Shown here: one piece after another, positions 28,007 through 38,150 of the stretch
Layout: the number at the start of each line of letters is the position of its first letter
Numbering within the stretch: the stretch's first letter is position 1
Source: JAUXFS01 sp963772635
Lineage (GTDB): Bacteria > Pseudomonadota > Alphaproteobacteria > Rhodospirillales > Defluviicoccaceae
Direction of reading: 5' to 3'
DNA length: 64,000 nucleotides
NCBI GenBank assembly: GCA_963772635.1
Contig: CAVYYK010000061.1
Span: 83,880 to 147,879 of the forward strand
Translations under genes and position numbers: made by a program
The notes under the pieces: generated by a model
Told to the model about the DNA's origin: nothing
Database searches by the model: none
What the model saw: only the letters and a program-made list of their open reading frames with translations

Positions 28007-28336
28007 GTGTCGATAGGTCAGAACACCGCGGCCGGCCAACAGCTGACCGCCTACATCGAGCGCATCGAACGGCTGACGGACGAGATCGAGGGGCTGAAGG
28101 ACGACCTCAAGGATGTCAAGGCCGAAGCCAAGGGCAACGGCTTCAACGTCCAGGCGCTGACCAAGCTCATCGCGATCCGCCGCAACAAGCGCCGGGCCGA
28201 GGCGGAATCGGAACTGCTCAACGACCTGATGCTCTACGCCCACGCCATCGGCATGCCGTTCGATTTGGCGTTTCCGGTCGACGACGAGCCGGCTCCCGTG
28301 ACCGGACGAAGCGACGCCTCGGCGCCGGTCGACTGA
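28007..28336 (+). CDS. gapR: GapR family DNA-binding protein (DUF2312)
   Basis: About 109 residues. DUF2312 signature: QQLTAYIERIERLTDEIEGL, KDDLKDVKAEAKGNGFNVQA and LTKLIAIRRNKRRAEAESEL. GapR is an alphaproteobacterial nucleoid protein that binds AT-rich, overtwisted DNA ahead of replication and transcription. The start is GTG 28007 after AAGGAG; the upstream open frame lacks family resemblance. The C-terminal 25 residues are a polar extension. Confidence 0.9.
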   Translation: MSIGQNTAAGQQLTAYIERIERLTDEIEGLKDDLKDVKAEAKGNGFNVQALTKLIAIRRNKRRAEAESELLNDLMLYAHAIGMPFDLAFPVDDEPAPVTGRSDASAPVD

Positions 28337-28348
28337 TCGCGATCACCA

Positions 28349-30226
28349 CTACTCGGGGAACCCGGCCCTGCGCATCGCAGAAACGTCGATCTCGATGTTT
28401 CGCGGCACTTCGCTCACTCCGTTGTAGGCTGCGTAGGCGTCGATGGTGAAGTCGGGGTTGAGCCGAAGAACCTCGGCGACTTGGGCCTTCGCCTGTTCCG
28501 CCTGTCCCGACATGGCGTAACTCTGGGCGAGGTAGAGCTGCAGCGGGAGCACGTCGGGATGCTCGGCGACCCCGGCCTCGAGGATGCGGATCGCCTCGTC
28601 GTATCGGCCGAGACGGAAATGCGCCTGACCGAGCCATCCGATCCAGTCCGGCGGGTGATGGGGATCGATCCGCATCGCCTTCTCCAGCACCGCGATGGCT
28701 TCCTCGAACCGCCCCGAGGCCTTGAGGAACCGGCCGAGATTGCCGAGGGTTTCGGCCTGGGTGGGTTCCAGCGCCAGCACCTTGCGGCCCTCGGCCTCGG
28801 CCTCGTCGTGCTCTCCCCGATACTGGTGGACCAGGGCGACGAGCAGGTGCGCGCCCGCCGCGCGGTCGTCGAGCTCGACCGCTTTGCGCCCCAGCTCCAT
28901 CGCTTTCGCCAGATTGCGGTCGCGGTCGCGGCCCCACAGCCGCCACTCGTGCCAATAGAGGAACCCGAGATTGGTGTAGGCGCGGGCGTAGTTCGGATCG
29001 AGGGCGATCGCCTTCTCGAACAGCTCCTTCGCTTGCTCGACGTTCTTCCGGCTGACGGTGGCGAGGTGCTTGCGGCCGCGCAACAGGGCGTCGTAGGCCT
29101 CCAGATTGCGGGTGCCGCGGGGCCGCTCCAACTCGGCGCGATCGGTGTCGGTGAGTTGAACCGACAACGCAGAGACGATCGCCCGGGTCACGTCGTCCTG
29201 GACGGCGAAGACGTCCTCCGCCTGGCGGTCGTAGCGTTCCGCCCACAGGTGGCCGCCATCGGAAGCATCGATGAGCTGGGCATTGATCCGCATCCGGCCG
29301 CCGGCCCGCCGCACGCTCCCTTCGAGGACATAGCGGACGCCGAGATCGGTGGCGACGTCCTGCACCTTCACCGGCTTGCCCTTGTAGGTGAACACCGAGT
29401 TGCTGGCGATGACGTGCAGTCCCGAAACCTTCGACAGGTCGGTGATCAGATCGTCGGTCATGCCGTCGGCGAAGTACTCCTGCTCCGGATCGCCGCCGAT
29501 GTTGGTGAACGGCAGCACCGCGAGCGAGGGTTTGTCCGGCAAGGAGTACGCCATTTTCGCGACCGAGGCCGGCGCGAAATCGGGCTTGGTCTGGTGGTAC
29601 CAGAGGCCGGCGCCTCCGACGGCCACGACCAATGCGACAAGCGCCGCGATCAACCACGGACGGCCGGGTTCCCTGGCTTTCGGCGCGTCGACGATCCTGC
29701 CGGCGTCGGCGGGGTCGAGCAGAACCTTGTAGGCGTTGACCGGCTCTGTCGATGTTCTTGACCGTCTGCGGGCCGAGAGAGGCGAAGCCGACGTCGACGT
29801 TCTCCTTGACTTGGTCGAGGACGCGGCCGGAGAGGCAGATGCCGCCGGGCTCGGCCAGGGCCTCCAGCCGGGCGGCGACGTTGACGCCGTTGCCGTAGAT
29901 GTCGTCGCCGTCGACGATGATGTCGCCGAGGTTGATGCCGATGCGGAACGCGATCCGCTTTTCCGCCGGCGTGTCCGCGTCGCGCTCGCTCATCCCGCGC
30001 TGGATGGCGACCGCGCAGGTCAGCGCGTCGACCACGCTGGCGAACTCGACCAGCGCGCCGTCGCCCATCAGCTTGACGATGCGGCCGTGGTGTTCGGCGA
30101 TCGTCGGATCGACGACTCGGCGCGAAGGGCCTTGAGCGCCGCATGGGTCCCCGCCTCGTCCCCGCCCATCAGCCGGCTGTAGCCGACCACGTCGGCGGCC
30201 ATGATCGCGGTGAGCTTGCGTTCCAT
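28349..30226 (-). CDS. Class III nucleotide cyclase - TolB-like - TPR protein, paralogue A (frameshifted)
   Basis: Begins MERKLTAIMAADVVGYSRLMG: cyclase catalytic domain with the first metal Asp in AADVVGYS, then IVKLMGDGALVEFAS and NGVNVAARLEALAEPGG. One transmembrane segment follows (ALVALVVAVGGAGLWY), then a TolB-like domain (LAVLPFTNIGGDPEQEYFADG, YVLEGSVRRAGGRMRINAQLID) and TPRs to the end. Frame changes at about 30118 (one C missing relative to paralogue C) and about 29745 (one extra G) split it; rejoined it is about 625 residues. Likely an inner-membrane cAMP-producing sensor. Starts 5 bp after the stop of paralogue B. Confidence 0.85.
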
Positions 30227-30231
30227 AACCG

Positions 30232-32337
30232 TTACTCCGGCAGACCGGCCTTGACCAGAAGGCTTGCGAGCAGGTCGACGGCGGCGCGATCCTTGTAGTC
30301 GGCGTTTCGGCGCTTCCATCCGGAGACGGTGAATTTCGGATCGACGCGAAGCACCTCGGCCACCTCGCCTCGCGCCTCCTCCATCCGCCCGAGAGCGCTA
30401 TACGCGGCCGTGAGTTGGATATGGGGAACAGCACGGTCCGCGACGCGGGCGCTGGCCCGTTTCGCCGTTTCGATGGCGTCCTCGTAGTGGCCGGCGAGCA
30501 ACTGGGCCTCTGCAAGGGCCCAGAACAGCGAAACCGGATGGCGCGGGCTCACCCGTTCGGCGTGCTTCAGCACCTCTACCGCACGCTCCGTTTGGCCGGC
30601 ACGGTAGAGAACGGTGCCCAGTCCCCAGTTCGCCTGGAAATCGTTGGGGGCGATCTCCACCGCCTTTTCGCGAAGGCGATGGCGCGATCATGGTCGCCTT
30701 TGAGCTGGTAGAGATTACCGAGCTGCATGTAGCCGAGGGTATCGTTGGGATCCATCTCGATGGCCTGCTCGGCAAGCTCGATTCCCTTGCGGATCCACGC
30801 CTCGCGGTCGTCGGTCCAGCCCATTCTCGCTTCCCACCAGTAGGACCAAGCAAGGCCGCCGACAGGACGGCTCCATTCGGATCGGCCTCGTGGGCTCGCT
30901 GAATCAATCTCACGTGTGCGAACGGTGCTTTCACGGGTGAACTTGTAGAGTTCGGCCATACCCTGCATCCGCAGCAGCCAGGCGTCGAGGTTGCGGGTGC
31001 CGCGGCTGGCGACGCGGGCATGGTCGCCGCCGGTGAGCTTGACCTGCAGTTCGACGAGGATGCGGCGGACGATGTCGTCCTGGAGGGCGAACAGATCCTT
31101 TGCCTCGCCATCGAAATTGTCGGCCCACAGGTGGTGGCCTTTGACGGCGTCGACGAGCTGCGCGTTGATGCGAAGCGTATCGCCGGAACGCTGGATGCTG
31201 CCTTCGACGATGTAGCGGACGCCAAGCTCTTCGGCGATCTCCGTCGCGGTCGCGGACTTGTCCTTGAACGCGAAGCTGGAGGTCCGCGAGATCACGAAAA
31301 GCTGGGGAAGCTGGGAAAGGGCGGTAATGATGTCCTCGGTCAGGCCCTTGGCGATGAAATCGTCCTGCTTGTCGCCGCTGAAGTTCTCGAACGGAAGGAC
31401 GGCGATCGAAGGCTTGTCGGGGAGCGGATAGGCCATTGTTGCCACGGCGGCCGGTTCGAAGTCGGGTTTGGTCCAGTGCAGCCAACCGGCGAAGGCGCCG
31501 AAGCCGACGACGACGACGGCCGCCGCGACCGTCGCCCAGCGCCAGGGCGCGCCGGGGGCTGCGACGCGCGCGCCGCCACGGCCTGGCGAGCGGCCCCTCG
31601 GGATAGCGTTCCGGCACGAACGGCGTCGACGAGGGCATGGGTTTCCGGCTCCGGCGCGGCCTGCAACTCCCGTTCAAGCAGCCCTTCCAGCTCGTTGAAC
31701 TGCTTGAGCGCGTCGCTTCGCCGGCCCGCTGCGGGCCAGGCCGCGAATGAGGAGCCGGTGCCCTTCCTCGTTCAAGCGGATCGAGACCGAGGAGACGTCG
31801 CGCCGTTGCGATCGCCGCCTCGGCATCCCCCCGCTCGAGGCGAAGAGCGGCTAGGCGCTCAAGGGCACCGCAGGCGCGGACGTGCAGGCGAGCCCGCTCG
31901 GCGGCGAGCCACTCCTCGAACATCTCCTCGCCGGTATCGAGCCCTTGCAGGAGAGGCCCCCGGTAGAGCGTGTCGGCATCGGCAAGCGAGCCCTCGTCGT
32001 CCCCGGCGGTCAACGCCTCGAAGCGGAGGGCGTCGACCGCCAAGTCCTCTCCGTTCACACATACGGTGTCGCGGGTGGTGTCCAGGTGCTCGCCGGCGTC
32101 GTCGCCGAGCGCGGTTCGGATCTCGTAGAGGGTCTGGCGCAGACTCTTGCGCGCCTGCTCGTCGAAGCGGTCGCCCCACAGCAATCCCGCCAGGTGCTCG
32201 CGGTCGAAGGCGCGCCCCGGCTGCAACGCCAGATAGGCGAGGAGCGCCCATGCCTTCTTGTTGGAGAGGCGCAGCGGCCGGTCGGGCCCGCTGGACCCCT
32301 CGCAACCGCCGAGGAGGGTGAGTTCGAGAACGCCCAT
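30232..32337 (-). CDS. SARP/BTAD-domain regulator with TolB-like and TPR regions, paralogue B (frameshifted)
   Basis: N-terminus is a SARP module: winged-helix part (VLELTLLGG, LRLSNKKAWALLAYLALQPG, REHLAGLLWGDRFDEQARKS) and a BTAD TPR part (DTVCVNGEDLAVDALRFEAL, RLERGDAEAAIATARRLL). After frame changes in about 31550-31780 comes a TolB-like domain (IAVLPFENFSGDKQDDFIAKG) and TPRs ending LVKAGLPE. Another frame break lies at about 30660 and probably one near 30910. Start ATG 32337 follows GGGAGG. Full length about 700 residues. The C-terminal half is close to paralogue C. A divergent operator-like array lies 130 bp upstream (32470-32498). Confidence 0.83.
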
Positions 32338-32469
32338 ACGTCCCCTGCCTCCCTGATCCCATCGAACAACCCTCTCACATATAAACCGCCCCTCCGCGAC
32401 CGCAAAGCACGGTCGCAAGCCGATTTGACGGGGGTGCCCGCTTTTTGACGCTCGCCCAGACGCTTTTCC

Positions 32470-32498
32470 GACGGTCTGCGGACGGTCCGCTGACGGTC
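32470..32498 (+). promoter_or_regulatory. Three GACGGTC heptamers with 11-bp period, SARP-type operator
   Basis: GACGGTC occurs at 32470, 32481 and 32492, each separated by exactly 4 bp. SARP regulators are known to bind direct heptamer repeats of 11-bp period just upstream of a -10 box. Here TATTCC begins 6 bp after the last heptamer. The array sits between the SARP-domain gene (start 32337, leftward) and the rightward gene at 32574. Confidence 0.65.
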
Positions 32499-32573
32499 TC
32501 CGTCTATTCCTTTGGAAATGAGAGGCAGCCGCTACGATGGCTGCCGGAGCAAATCAAAGATTGGGAGGCAACC

Positions 32574-33081
32574 ATGAACATGAAAACGCTGTTCGCCGAC
32601 CGCCGCGACACTGGTCGCGGTATCGTCGCCCGCGCTCCAACCGGCATTCGCCGCAGAGCCGGTGAACCATTCCGGCCGCACCATCACCTACCGCGGCGAT
32701 GTCAAGGTCGAGAAAGTCGGCGACGTCGAAGGGCACATCAGGGGGACATTCAAGCGGGCGGGGTTGACCCTGCACGAGACCGGGCCGCGCGCCGGTCAGG
32801 TTTCGGAGATCGTGATCGAAGGGGACTTCGACATGATCAAGGGGCTCGGGCGCGTACCAGGCGAAGATGTTCCGGACCTTTGCCGACGGCGACACCGTCA
32901 CCCTTCAGATCGACGGCGAGAGCAAGCCGAAAGGCGTCGGCGTCGGCACCTACAGGTGTATCGAGGGAACCGGCGGCCATGGCCGGGCGTCCAATGCGAG
33001 GGCACCTACGAGCGCCAGGGGTTCAAGAACAAGATGACCGTCGTCGACTGGAAAGGAACGATCATCCCGCCCGGATCCTGA
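32574..33081 (+). CDS. Exported protein of unknown function, several frameshifts
   Basis: ATG 32574 follows GGGAGG. The signal peptide is seen only after a frame change at about 32600 (TLVAVSSPALQPAFAAEPV). Then HSGRTITYRGDVKVEKVGDVEGHIRG-like beta-rich sequence in pieces, EIVIEGDFDMIKG, a second frame change at about 32848 (AYQAKMFRTFADGDTVTLQ, IDGESKPKGVGVGTYRCIEG), and a third near 32990 returning to CEGTYERQGFKNKM and VVDWKGTIIPPGS. Rejoined size about 168 residues. Looks like a periplasmic beta-barrel-type protein. Probable target of the SARP-type operator upstream. Family not recognised. Confidence 0.6.
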
Positions 33082-33142
33082 GACCCACCCACCGATGTTG
33101 GAAACCGGATTTGAACGGCCACTGGCCGAAGGAGGATCGACC

Positions 33143-33532
33143 ATGATCAAACACGTAACCCTTGTTGTCGGGTTCATGCTACTTGCCGCATTTGCTTTTG
33201 CCGGCGAGCCCGATGATCCGGCCGAAGCGGCGGACACCAAGGCCTATCTCGTCGGTTTGGTTACCGTGAAGAATAAGGACTGGGTAAAGGAGTACCGTCC
33301 GAAAACGGCCGAACTCCTGAAAAAATACGGCGGTCGAATTCTCGTTCGGGGAAAACCCGCAAAAGTTCTCGAGGGGACTGCGCCCGATGCCGATGCCATT
33401 TTGGTTGTCGAGTTCCCTTCGATGGAAAAAGCCAGCGCATGGTATAACGACCCGGACTATCAACCGCTTATAAAGCTTCGTCAAACGGGATCCGAGGTCG
33501 ATTTCGTTCTCGTCGAAGGGCTGACGCAGTAA
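33143..33532 (+). CDS. Exported DUF1330 family protein
   Basis: 129 residues. Signal peptide (MIKHVTLVVGFMLLAAFAFA), then a DUF1330 ferredoxin-like fold: KAYLVGLVTVKNKDWVKEYRP, LLKKYGGRILVRGKPAKVLEG, ILVVEFPSMEKASAWYNDPD and YQPLIKLRQTGSEVDFVLVEG. The family is of unknown function. ATG 33143 follows GGAGG. It lies 62 bp after the preceding broken gene and could share its transcript. Confidence 0.87.
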   Translation: MIKHVTLVVGFMLLAAFAFAGEPDDPAEAADTKAYLVGLVTVKNKDWVKEYRPKTAELLKKYGGRILVRGKPAKVLEGTAPDADAILVVEFPSMEKASAWYNDPDYQPLIKLRQTGSEVDFVLVEGLTQ

Positions 33533-33592
33533 TAGCCCGTTGACGAAGTCGACGCTTGGCCCATTCCTTGTGCCTGTGACGGCTTGGCGGAG

Positions 33593-33699
33593 GCGCGAAG
33601 GGCTTGAGCGCCGCCATGCGTCCCCGCCTCGTCCGCGCCCATCAGCCGGCTGTAGCCGACCACGTCGGCGGCCATGATCGCGGTGAGCTTGCGTTCCAT
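33593..33699 (-). pseudogene. Remnant of a cyclase gene N-terminus
   Basis: From ATG 33699 the minus strand reads MERKLTAIMAADVVGYSRLM then GADEAGTH, identical to the starts of paralogues A and C, and then degrades (GGAQALRAS for AALKALRAE) and stops matching at about 33593. It begins 5 bp after the stop of paralogue C, exactly as paralogue A begins 5 bp after paralogue B. It marks a third cyclase copy whose body has been lost. Confidence 0.8.
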
Positions 33700-33704
33700 A
33701 TCCG

Positions 33705-35581
33705 TTACTCCGGCAGACCGGCTTTGATCAGGGAACCGGAAAGCCTGTCCAAATCCGGTTGGTTCTTGTAACTCCGCGTACGCATAAATTTGGTGACCGT
33801 GAAACTTGGGTCGCTTTTCAAGATCGTCGCTGCCTCCGCCTGTGACTTTTCCGTGCGTCCGAGCGCGCCATAGGCGGCGACCAGAAGAACGTGCGGGAAA
33901 GTGGGTTCCGCCTTGCGGGCGATGGCTCGCTTTCCGGTTTCGATGGACTGTTCATACTGACTGGCGAGAAATTGCGCCTCCTGAATACTCCAAAGCAGCG
34001 GAACCGGATGACGGGGCGCCAGACGCTCGGTGCGTTTCAAAAACTCCAAGCCTCGTTCCGCCTGTCCTGCCTTATACAAGATAACGCCGAGCCCCCAATT
34101 GGTGGCCATGTCGTTGGGGGCCAACTCCACCGCCTTCTCGCGGAAAGCGATCGCCCGGTCATGATCTCCTTGGAGCTGCATGATGTTGCCGAGCTGCATG
34201 TAACCGAGGGGCTGCTTCGGATCCATTTCGATGGCTTTTTCGGCGAACTCGATCCCCTTGCGAATCCACCCCTCGCGGTCGTCGGTCCACCCTTGCCTGG
34301 CCTCAAGAAAGTAACACCAGGCGATCCCGGCCAACGGCCGCGCCCAGTTCGGATCCGCCTCGTGGGCTTGCTGATACAGTTCCCGCGAACGGGCGGTACC
34401 TTCGCGGGTGAATTTAAAGCTTTGAGTGTTCGCTTGGATATTGCAAAAGCCAGGCGTCCAGATTGGTGGTTCCGCGGGCGGCGACGCGGACAAAGTCACC
34501 GAAGGTGAGCTTGACCTGAAGCTCGATCGCGATCCGACGGACGATGTCGTCCTGGAGGGCGAAAAGATCCTCGGTTTTGCCATCGAAATTGTCGGCCCAC
34601 AGGTGGTGACCATCGACCGCGTCGATCAGCTGGACGTTGACCCGGATCTGGTCGCCGGAGCGTTGGACGCTGCCCTCGACAATGTAGCGCACCCCCAGCT
34701 CTTCCGCGACCTCGGTCACCGTGAACGGCTTGTCTTTGAACGCGAAGCTCGAGGTTCGGGAGATAACGAACAGCTCGGGCACGCTGGAAAGCGCGGTGAT
34801 GATGTCCTCGGTCAGACCCATGGCGATGAAATCGTCGCGCTCGTCGCCGCTGAAGTTCTCGAACGGAAGGACGGCGATCGAGGGTTTGTCGGGGAGCGGA
34901 TAGGCCATCTTCGCCACCGCCGCCGGCGCGAAATCGGGCTTGGTCTGGTGGTACCAGAGGCCGGCGCCTCCGACGGCCACGACCAACGCGACGACCGCCG
35001 CGATCAACCACGGGCGGCCGGGTTCCTTGGCTTTCGGCGCGCCGACGATCCTGCCGGCGTCGGCGGTATCGAACAGCACCTTGTAGGCGTTGATCGGATC
35101 TTCGATGTTCTTGACCGTCTGCGGGCCGAGAGAGGCGAAGCCGACGTCGACATTGCCCTTGACCTGGTCGAGCACCCGGCCGGAAATGCAGATGCCGCCG
35201 GGCTCGGCCAGGGCCTCCAGCCGGGCGGCGACGTTGACGCCGTTGCCGTAGATGTCGTCGCCGTCGACGATGATGTCGCCGAGGTTGATGCCGATGCGGA
35301 AGGCGATCCGCTTGTCCGCCGGCACGTCCTGGCTCGCGCTCGCCCATCCCCCGCTGGATGGCGACCGCGCATGTCAGAGCGTCGACCACGCTGGCGAACT
35401 CGACCAGGGCGCCGTCGCCCATCAGCTTGACGATGCGGCCGTGGTGCTCGGCGATCGTGGGATCGACGACCTCGGCGCGAAGGGCCTTGAGCGCCGCATG
35501 GGTCCCCGCCTCGTCCGCGCCCATCAGCCGGCTGTAGCCGACCACGTCGGCGGCCATGATCGCGGTGAGCTTGCGCTCCAT
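33705..35581 (-). CDS. Class III nucleotide cyclase - TolB-like - TPR protein, paralogue C (frameshifted)
   Basis: Start ATG 35581. Cyclase domain (MAADVVGYSRLMGADEAGT, VVDPTIAEHHGRIVKLMGDG, IAFRIGINLGDIIVDGDDIY, NVAARLEALAEPGGICISG), transmembrane segment (VVALVVAVGGAGLWY), TolB-like domain (IAVLPFENFSGDERDDFIAMG, VRYIVEGSVQRSGDQIRVNV) and TPRs (WARPLAGIAWCYFLEARQG, GYMQLGNIMQLQGDHDRAIA) to LIKAGLPE. Frame changes at about 35335 (one extra G relative to A) and about 34430. Full length about 625 residues. Cyclase and transmembrane parts are nearly identical in DNA to paralogue A, while the C-terminal half is closer to B. Confidence 0.86.
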
Positions 35582-35827
35582 GGGCTCCCTCCCGGTCAAA
35601 TTTTTCTTGATTATGTTGTTATTGTACTGCGACGCAGTTGCAATAGCCATCGCTTTCATTCAACCGCTATTCCATCCTGCTTCGCAAAGTCTCCATCGAG
35701 GTTTATGGTGCGGCGGCGCCTCCGATTGAGAAGAATTCATTGATGACTCGAGGACTGGCTCGAGACCTTTCCGGCGCTCGCGGCACTGGACGAACCGGCG
35801 GCGCGGATCCTCCGGAAGGCGGCGACG

Positions 35828-36412
35828 GTGATGACGTTGCCGGTCGGGGCGGCGCCGTTTCGTCAGGGCAGCGCGTGCGAGGCCTATCTGTTCGTCGTTT
35901 CCGGCAGCGTCCGGGTGCACATGGTCTCGGAGACCGGCCGCGAGATCGTGCTCTATCGGGTCGAGGACGGGCAGACGTGCATCCTGACGACGTGTTGTCT
36001 GATGTCGCGGGAGGACTATCCGGCCCACGCCATCACCGAGACCGAGGTCACCGCGGCGGTGCTGCCGGCCGGCGCCTTTCGCGAGCTGGTCGCCCGCTCC
36101 GCCGGGTTCCGCGAGTTCGTTTTCTCCGCCTACGGGCACCGTGTCGCCGATCTGATGGAACTGGTCGACCAGGTGGCGTTCCACAGCATCGACCTCCGCC
36201 TCGCCCGCTTTCTCCTCGAAAACAAAGGGGCGGACGGAAGGCTCGACGCCACCCATCAGCACGTGGCGGTGGAACTGGGCACCGCCCGCGAGGTGGTCAG
36301 CCGCCAGCTCAAGGAGTTCGAGCGGCGCGGCTGGGTGGAGCTGCACCGGGGCCGGATCGACATCGTCGACGCCGACGCCCTCGACGATCTCCTCAACAAG
36401 CAGGCTTTGTGA
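35828..36412 (+). CDS. Crp/Fnr family transcriptional regulator
   Basis: 194 residues from GTG 35828. Cyclic-nucleotide-binding fold (AYLFVVSGSVRVHMVSETGREIVLYRVEDGQTCILTTCC in pieces) and C-terminal winged helix (HVAVELGTAREVVSRQLKEF, RRGWVELHRGRIDIVD). No FNR-type N-terminal Cys cluster. The same frame stays open upstream to 35747 and reads LEDWLETFPALAALDEPAARILRKAA, good N-terminal Crp sequence, with an ATG at 35742 out of frame by one base. The true start is therefore probably 35742 with an indel at about 35745. It precedes the DUF2892 gene and may sense signals from the neighbouring cyclases, though ligand residues cannot be judged. Confidence 0.87.
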   Translation: MMTLPVGAAPFRQGSACEAYLFVVSGSVRVHMVSETGREIVLYRVEDGQTCILTTCCLMSREDYPAHAITETEVTAAVLPAGAFRELVARSAGFREFVFSAYGHRVADLMELVDQVAFHSIDLRLARFLLENKGADGRLDATHQHVAVELGTAREVVSRQLKEFERRGWVELHRGRIDIVDADALDDLLNKQAL

Positions 36413-36499
36413 CCTAGTCACAGACGGCGTTGGCGGTTTGGTGGTCTTATACCCGGGTACTCGCGACATTCCGTCGCGTTGGAGGAGAAGGGAAAAGCC

Positions 36500-36697
36500 A
36501 TGCCAAAGAACGAAGGAACCATCGACCGGGTGCTCCGGATCATCGTCGGCGCGATCCTGATCGCGCTGGTGTTCGTCGGACCGCAGACGCCATGGGGCTG
36601 GATCGGCGTGATCCCGCTGGTCACCGGGTTCGTCGGCTGGTGCCCGGCCTACCGGCTGCTGGGGCTCCGCACCTGCCCGGTCGAGAAGCAAGCCTGA
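36500..36697 (+). CDS. DUF2892 (YgaP-like) small membrane protein
   Basis: 65 residues, starting MPKNEGTIDRVLRIIVGAIL. Two hydrophobic segments (IIVGAILIALVFVG and WIGVIPLVTGFVGWCPAY) and the typical GWCPAYRLLGLRTC end define DUF2892. ATG 36500 follows GGAGGAGAAGGG. The pairing with a Crp/Fnr regulator is common in proteobacteria. Function is unknown; some relatives are fused to rhodanese domains. Confidence 0.88.
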   Translation: MPKNEGTIDRVLRIIVGAILIALVFVGPQTPWGWIGVIPLVTGFVGWCPAYRLLGLRTCPVEKQA

Positions 36698-36812
36698 GCA
36701 CGCCGCGGAGCGCGTCCGTCCGTCCATCTTCCCCTGACAAGGCGCCTTCGTCGCACTATGCTGCGTGCCTGTGCCGGCGGTTGCCGGCGGTGGGGCGAGG
36801 GTGGTACTGGAG

Positions 36813-37718
36813 ATGCGGCTTCCGGCGAGAGTCATGATGGTCGAGGTCGGTCCCCGCGACGGCCTGCAGAACGAGCCGGGGACCGTTTCGACCGAGACCA
36901 AGATCGAGCTGATCGACCGGCTGGCCGAGGCCGGCATGCCGGTGGTCGAGGCCGGCAGCTTCGTCTCGCCCAAGTGGATCCCGCAGATGGCCGACAGCGC
37001 AGAGGTGCTGGCCGGCATCGTCCGCCGGCCGGGAACCCGCTACGCGGCGCTGACCCCCAACAGGATGGGCTTCGACCGGGCGCTGGCGGCCAAGGCCGAC
37101 GAGGTGGCGGTGTTCGCCGCCGCTTCCGAGAGCTTCTCGCAGAAGAACCTCAACTGCTCGATCGACGAGAGCTTCGACCGCTTCGCCGGTGTCTGCGAGG
37201 CCGCCGCCGCCCATGATATCCCGGTCAGGGGCTACGTCTCGTGCGTGTTGGGCTGTCCCTACGAGGGCGAGGTGGCGCCCGCGGCGGTCGCCGCCGTCGC
37301 CGAGCGGCTGCGCGGGCTCGGCTGCTACGAGATTTCCCTCGGCGACACCATCGGCGTCGGCACCCCGGCCCGCGCCCAGGAGATGGTCGAGGCGGTCTCC
37401 CGGGTGGTCCCGGCGGAGAACCTGGCGGCCCATTTCCACGACACCTACGGCCAGGCGCTGGCCAACATCCTGGCGGTGCTGGAGCGGGGGATCGCGGTCA
37501 TCGACTCCTCGGTCGCCGGCCTCGGCGGCTGCCCCTACGCCAAGGGCGCGTCGGGCAACGTCGCCTCCGAGGACGTACTCTACATGCTGGACGGTCTCGG
37601 CATCGCCACCGGCGTCGATCTCGACGCGCTGGCGGCGGCGGGGGTTTTCATCAGCCGCGCCCTCGGCCGGCGGCCCGCGTCCAAGGTATCGCAGGCGATG
37701 GCCGCCAAGCTCGCCTGA
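36813..37718 (+). CDS. liuE: Hydroxymethylglutaryl-CoA lyase
   Basis: About 301 residues. Cleaves HMG-CoA to acetoacetate and acetyl-CoA, the last step of leucine degradation. HMGL-like signatures: MMVEVGPRDGLQNEPG at the front (metal Asp in PRDG), AAHFHDTYGQALANI (metal His pair) and GLGGCPYAKGASGNVASED with the catalytic Cys. Start ATG 36813 is a compromise; 36765 and 36834 are possible, none with a strong ribosome site. It is detached from the other liu genes by 15.6 kb and overlaps the DUF1489 gene by ATGA. Confidence 0.94.
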   Translation: MRLPARVMMVEVGPRDGLQNEPGTVSTETKIELIDRLAEAGMPVVEAGSFVSPKWIPQMADSAEVLAGIVRRPGTRYAALTPNRMGFDRALAAKADEVAVFAAASESFSQKNLNCSIDESFDRFAGVCEAAAAHDIPVRGYVSCVLGCPYEGEVAPAAVAAVAERLRGLGCYEISLGDTIGVGTPARAQEMVEAVSRVVPAENLAAHFHDTYGQALANILAVLERGIAVIDSSVAGLGGCPYAKGASGNVASEDVLYMLDGLGIATGVDLDALAAAGVFISRALGRRPASKVSQAMAAKLA

Positions 37719-38150
37719 TGACCATTCATCTGATCAAGCTGGCGGTCGGGGTCGATGACGTCGCCCACCTGGAACGCCTGCAGGCGCAGCGGCTTGCGCC
37801 AGGCGCGCGAGGCCGGCGGGCCGGCGACGCTCCGTCATGTCACCCGGCACACCCCGCGGCGGGCGGCGGAGCTGCTCGACGGCGGCTCGCTGTACTGGGT
37901 GATCAAGGGGTTCGTCCGCGTCCGCCAGCGGATCATCGCCATCGAAGCCGTGCGGGACGCGGACGGCCCGCGCTGCGCGCTGGTGCGCGACCCCGAGCTG
38001 GTGCCGACCGAGGCGCGCGCCCGCCGGCCGTTCCAGGGCTGGCGCTACCTGCGGCCCGAGGACGCCCCGCCGGACGCCGTCGGCCGCGAGGACGCCGCCG
38101 ACATGCCGGTGGAAATGGCCGCCGAACTGAGAGAGCTGGGGTTGTTGTAG
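37718..38150 (+). CDS. DUF1489 family protein (frameshifted)
   Basis: About 143 residues. Starts MTIHLIKLAVGVDDVAHLE at the ATG overlapping the liuE stop. The frame changes at about 37792, where one extra C sits in GCGCCAGG (restores RLAQAREAG), then TLRHVTRHTPRRAAELLDGG, LYWVIKGFVRVRQRIIAIE and RPFQGWRYLRPEDAP. DUF1489 is an alphaproteobacterial family of unknown function. Directly followed by the DapA-like gene with no gap. Confidence 0.88.
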
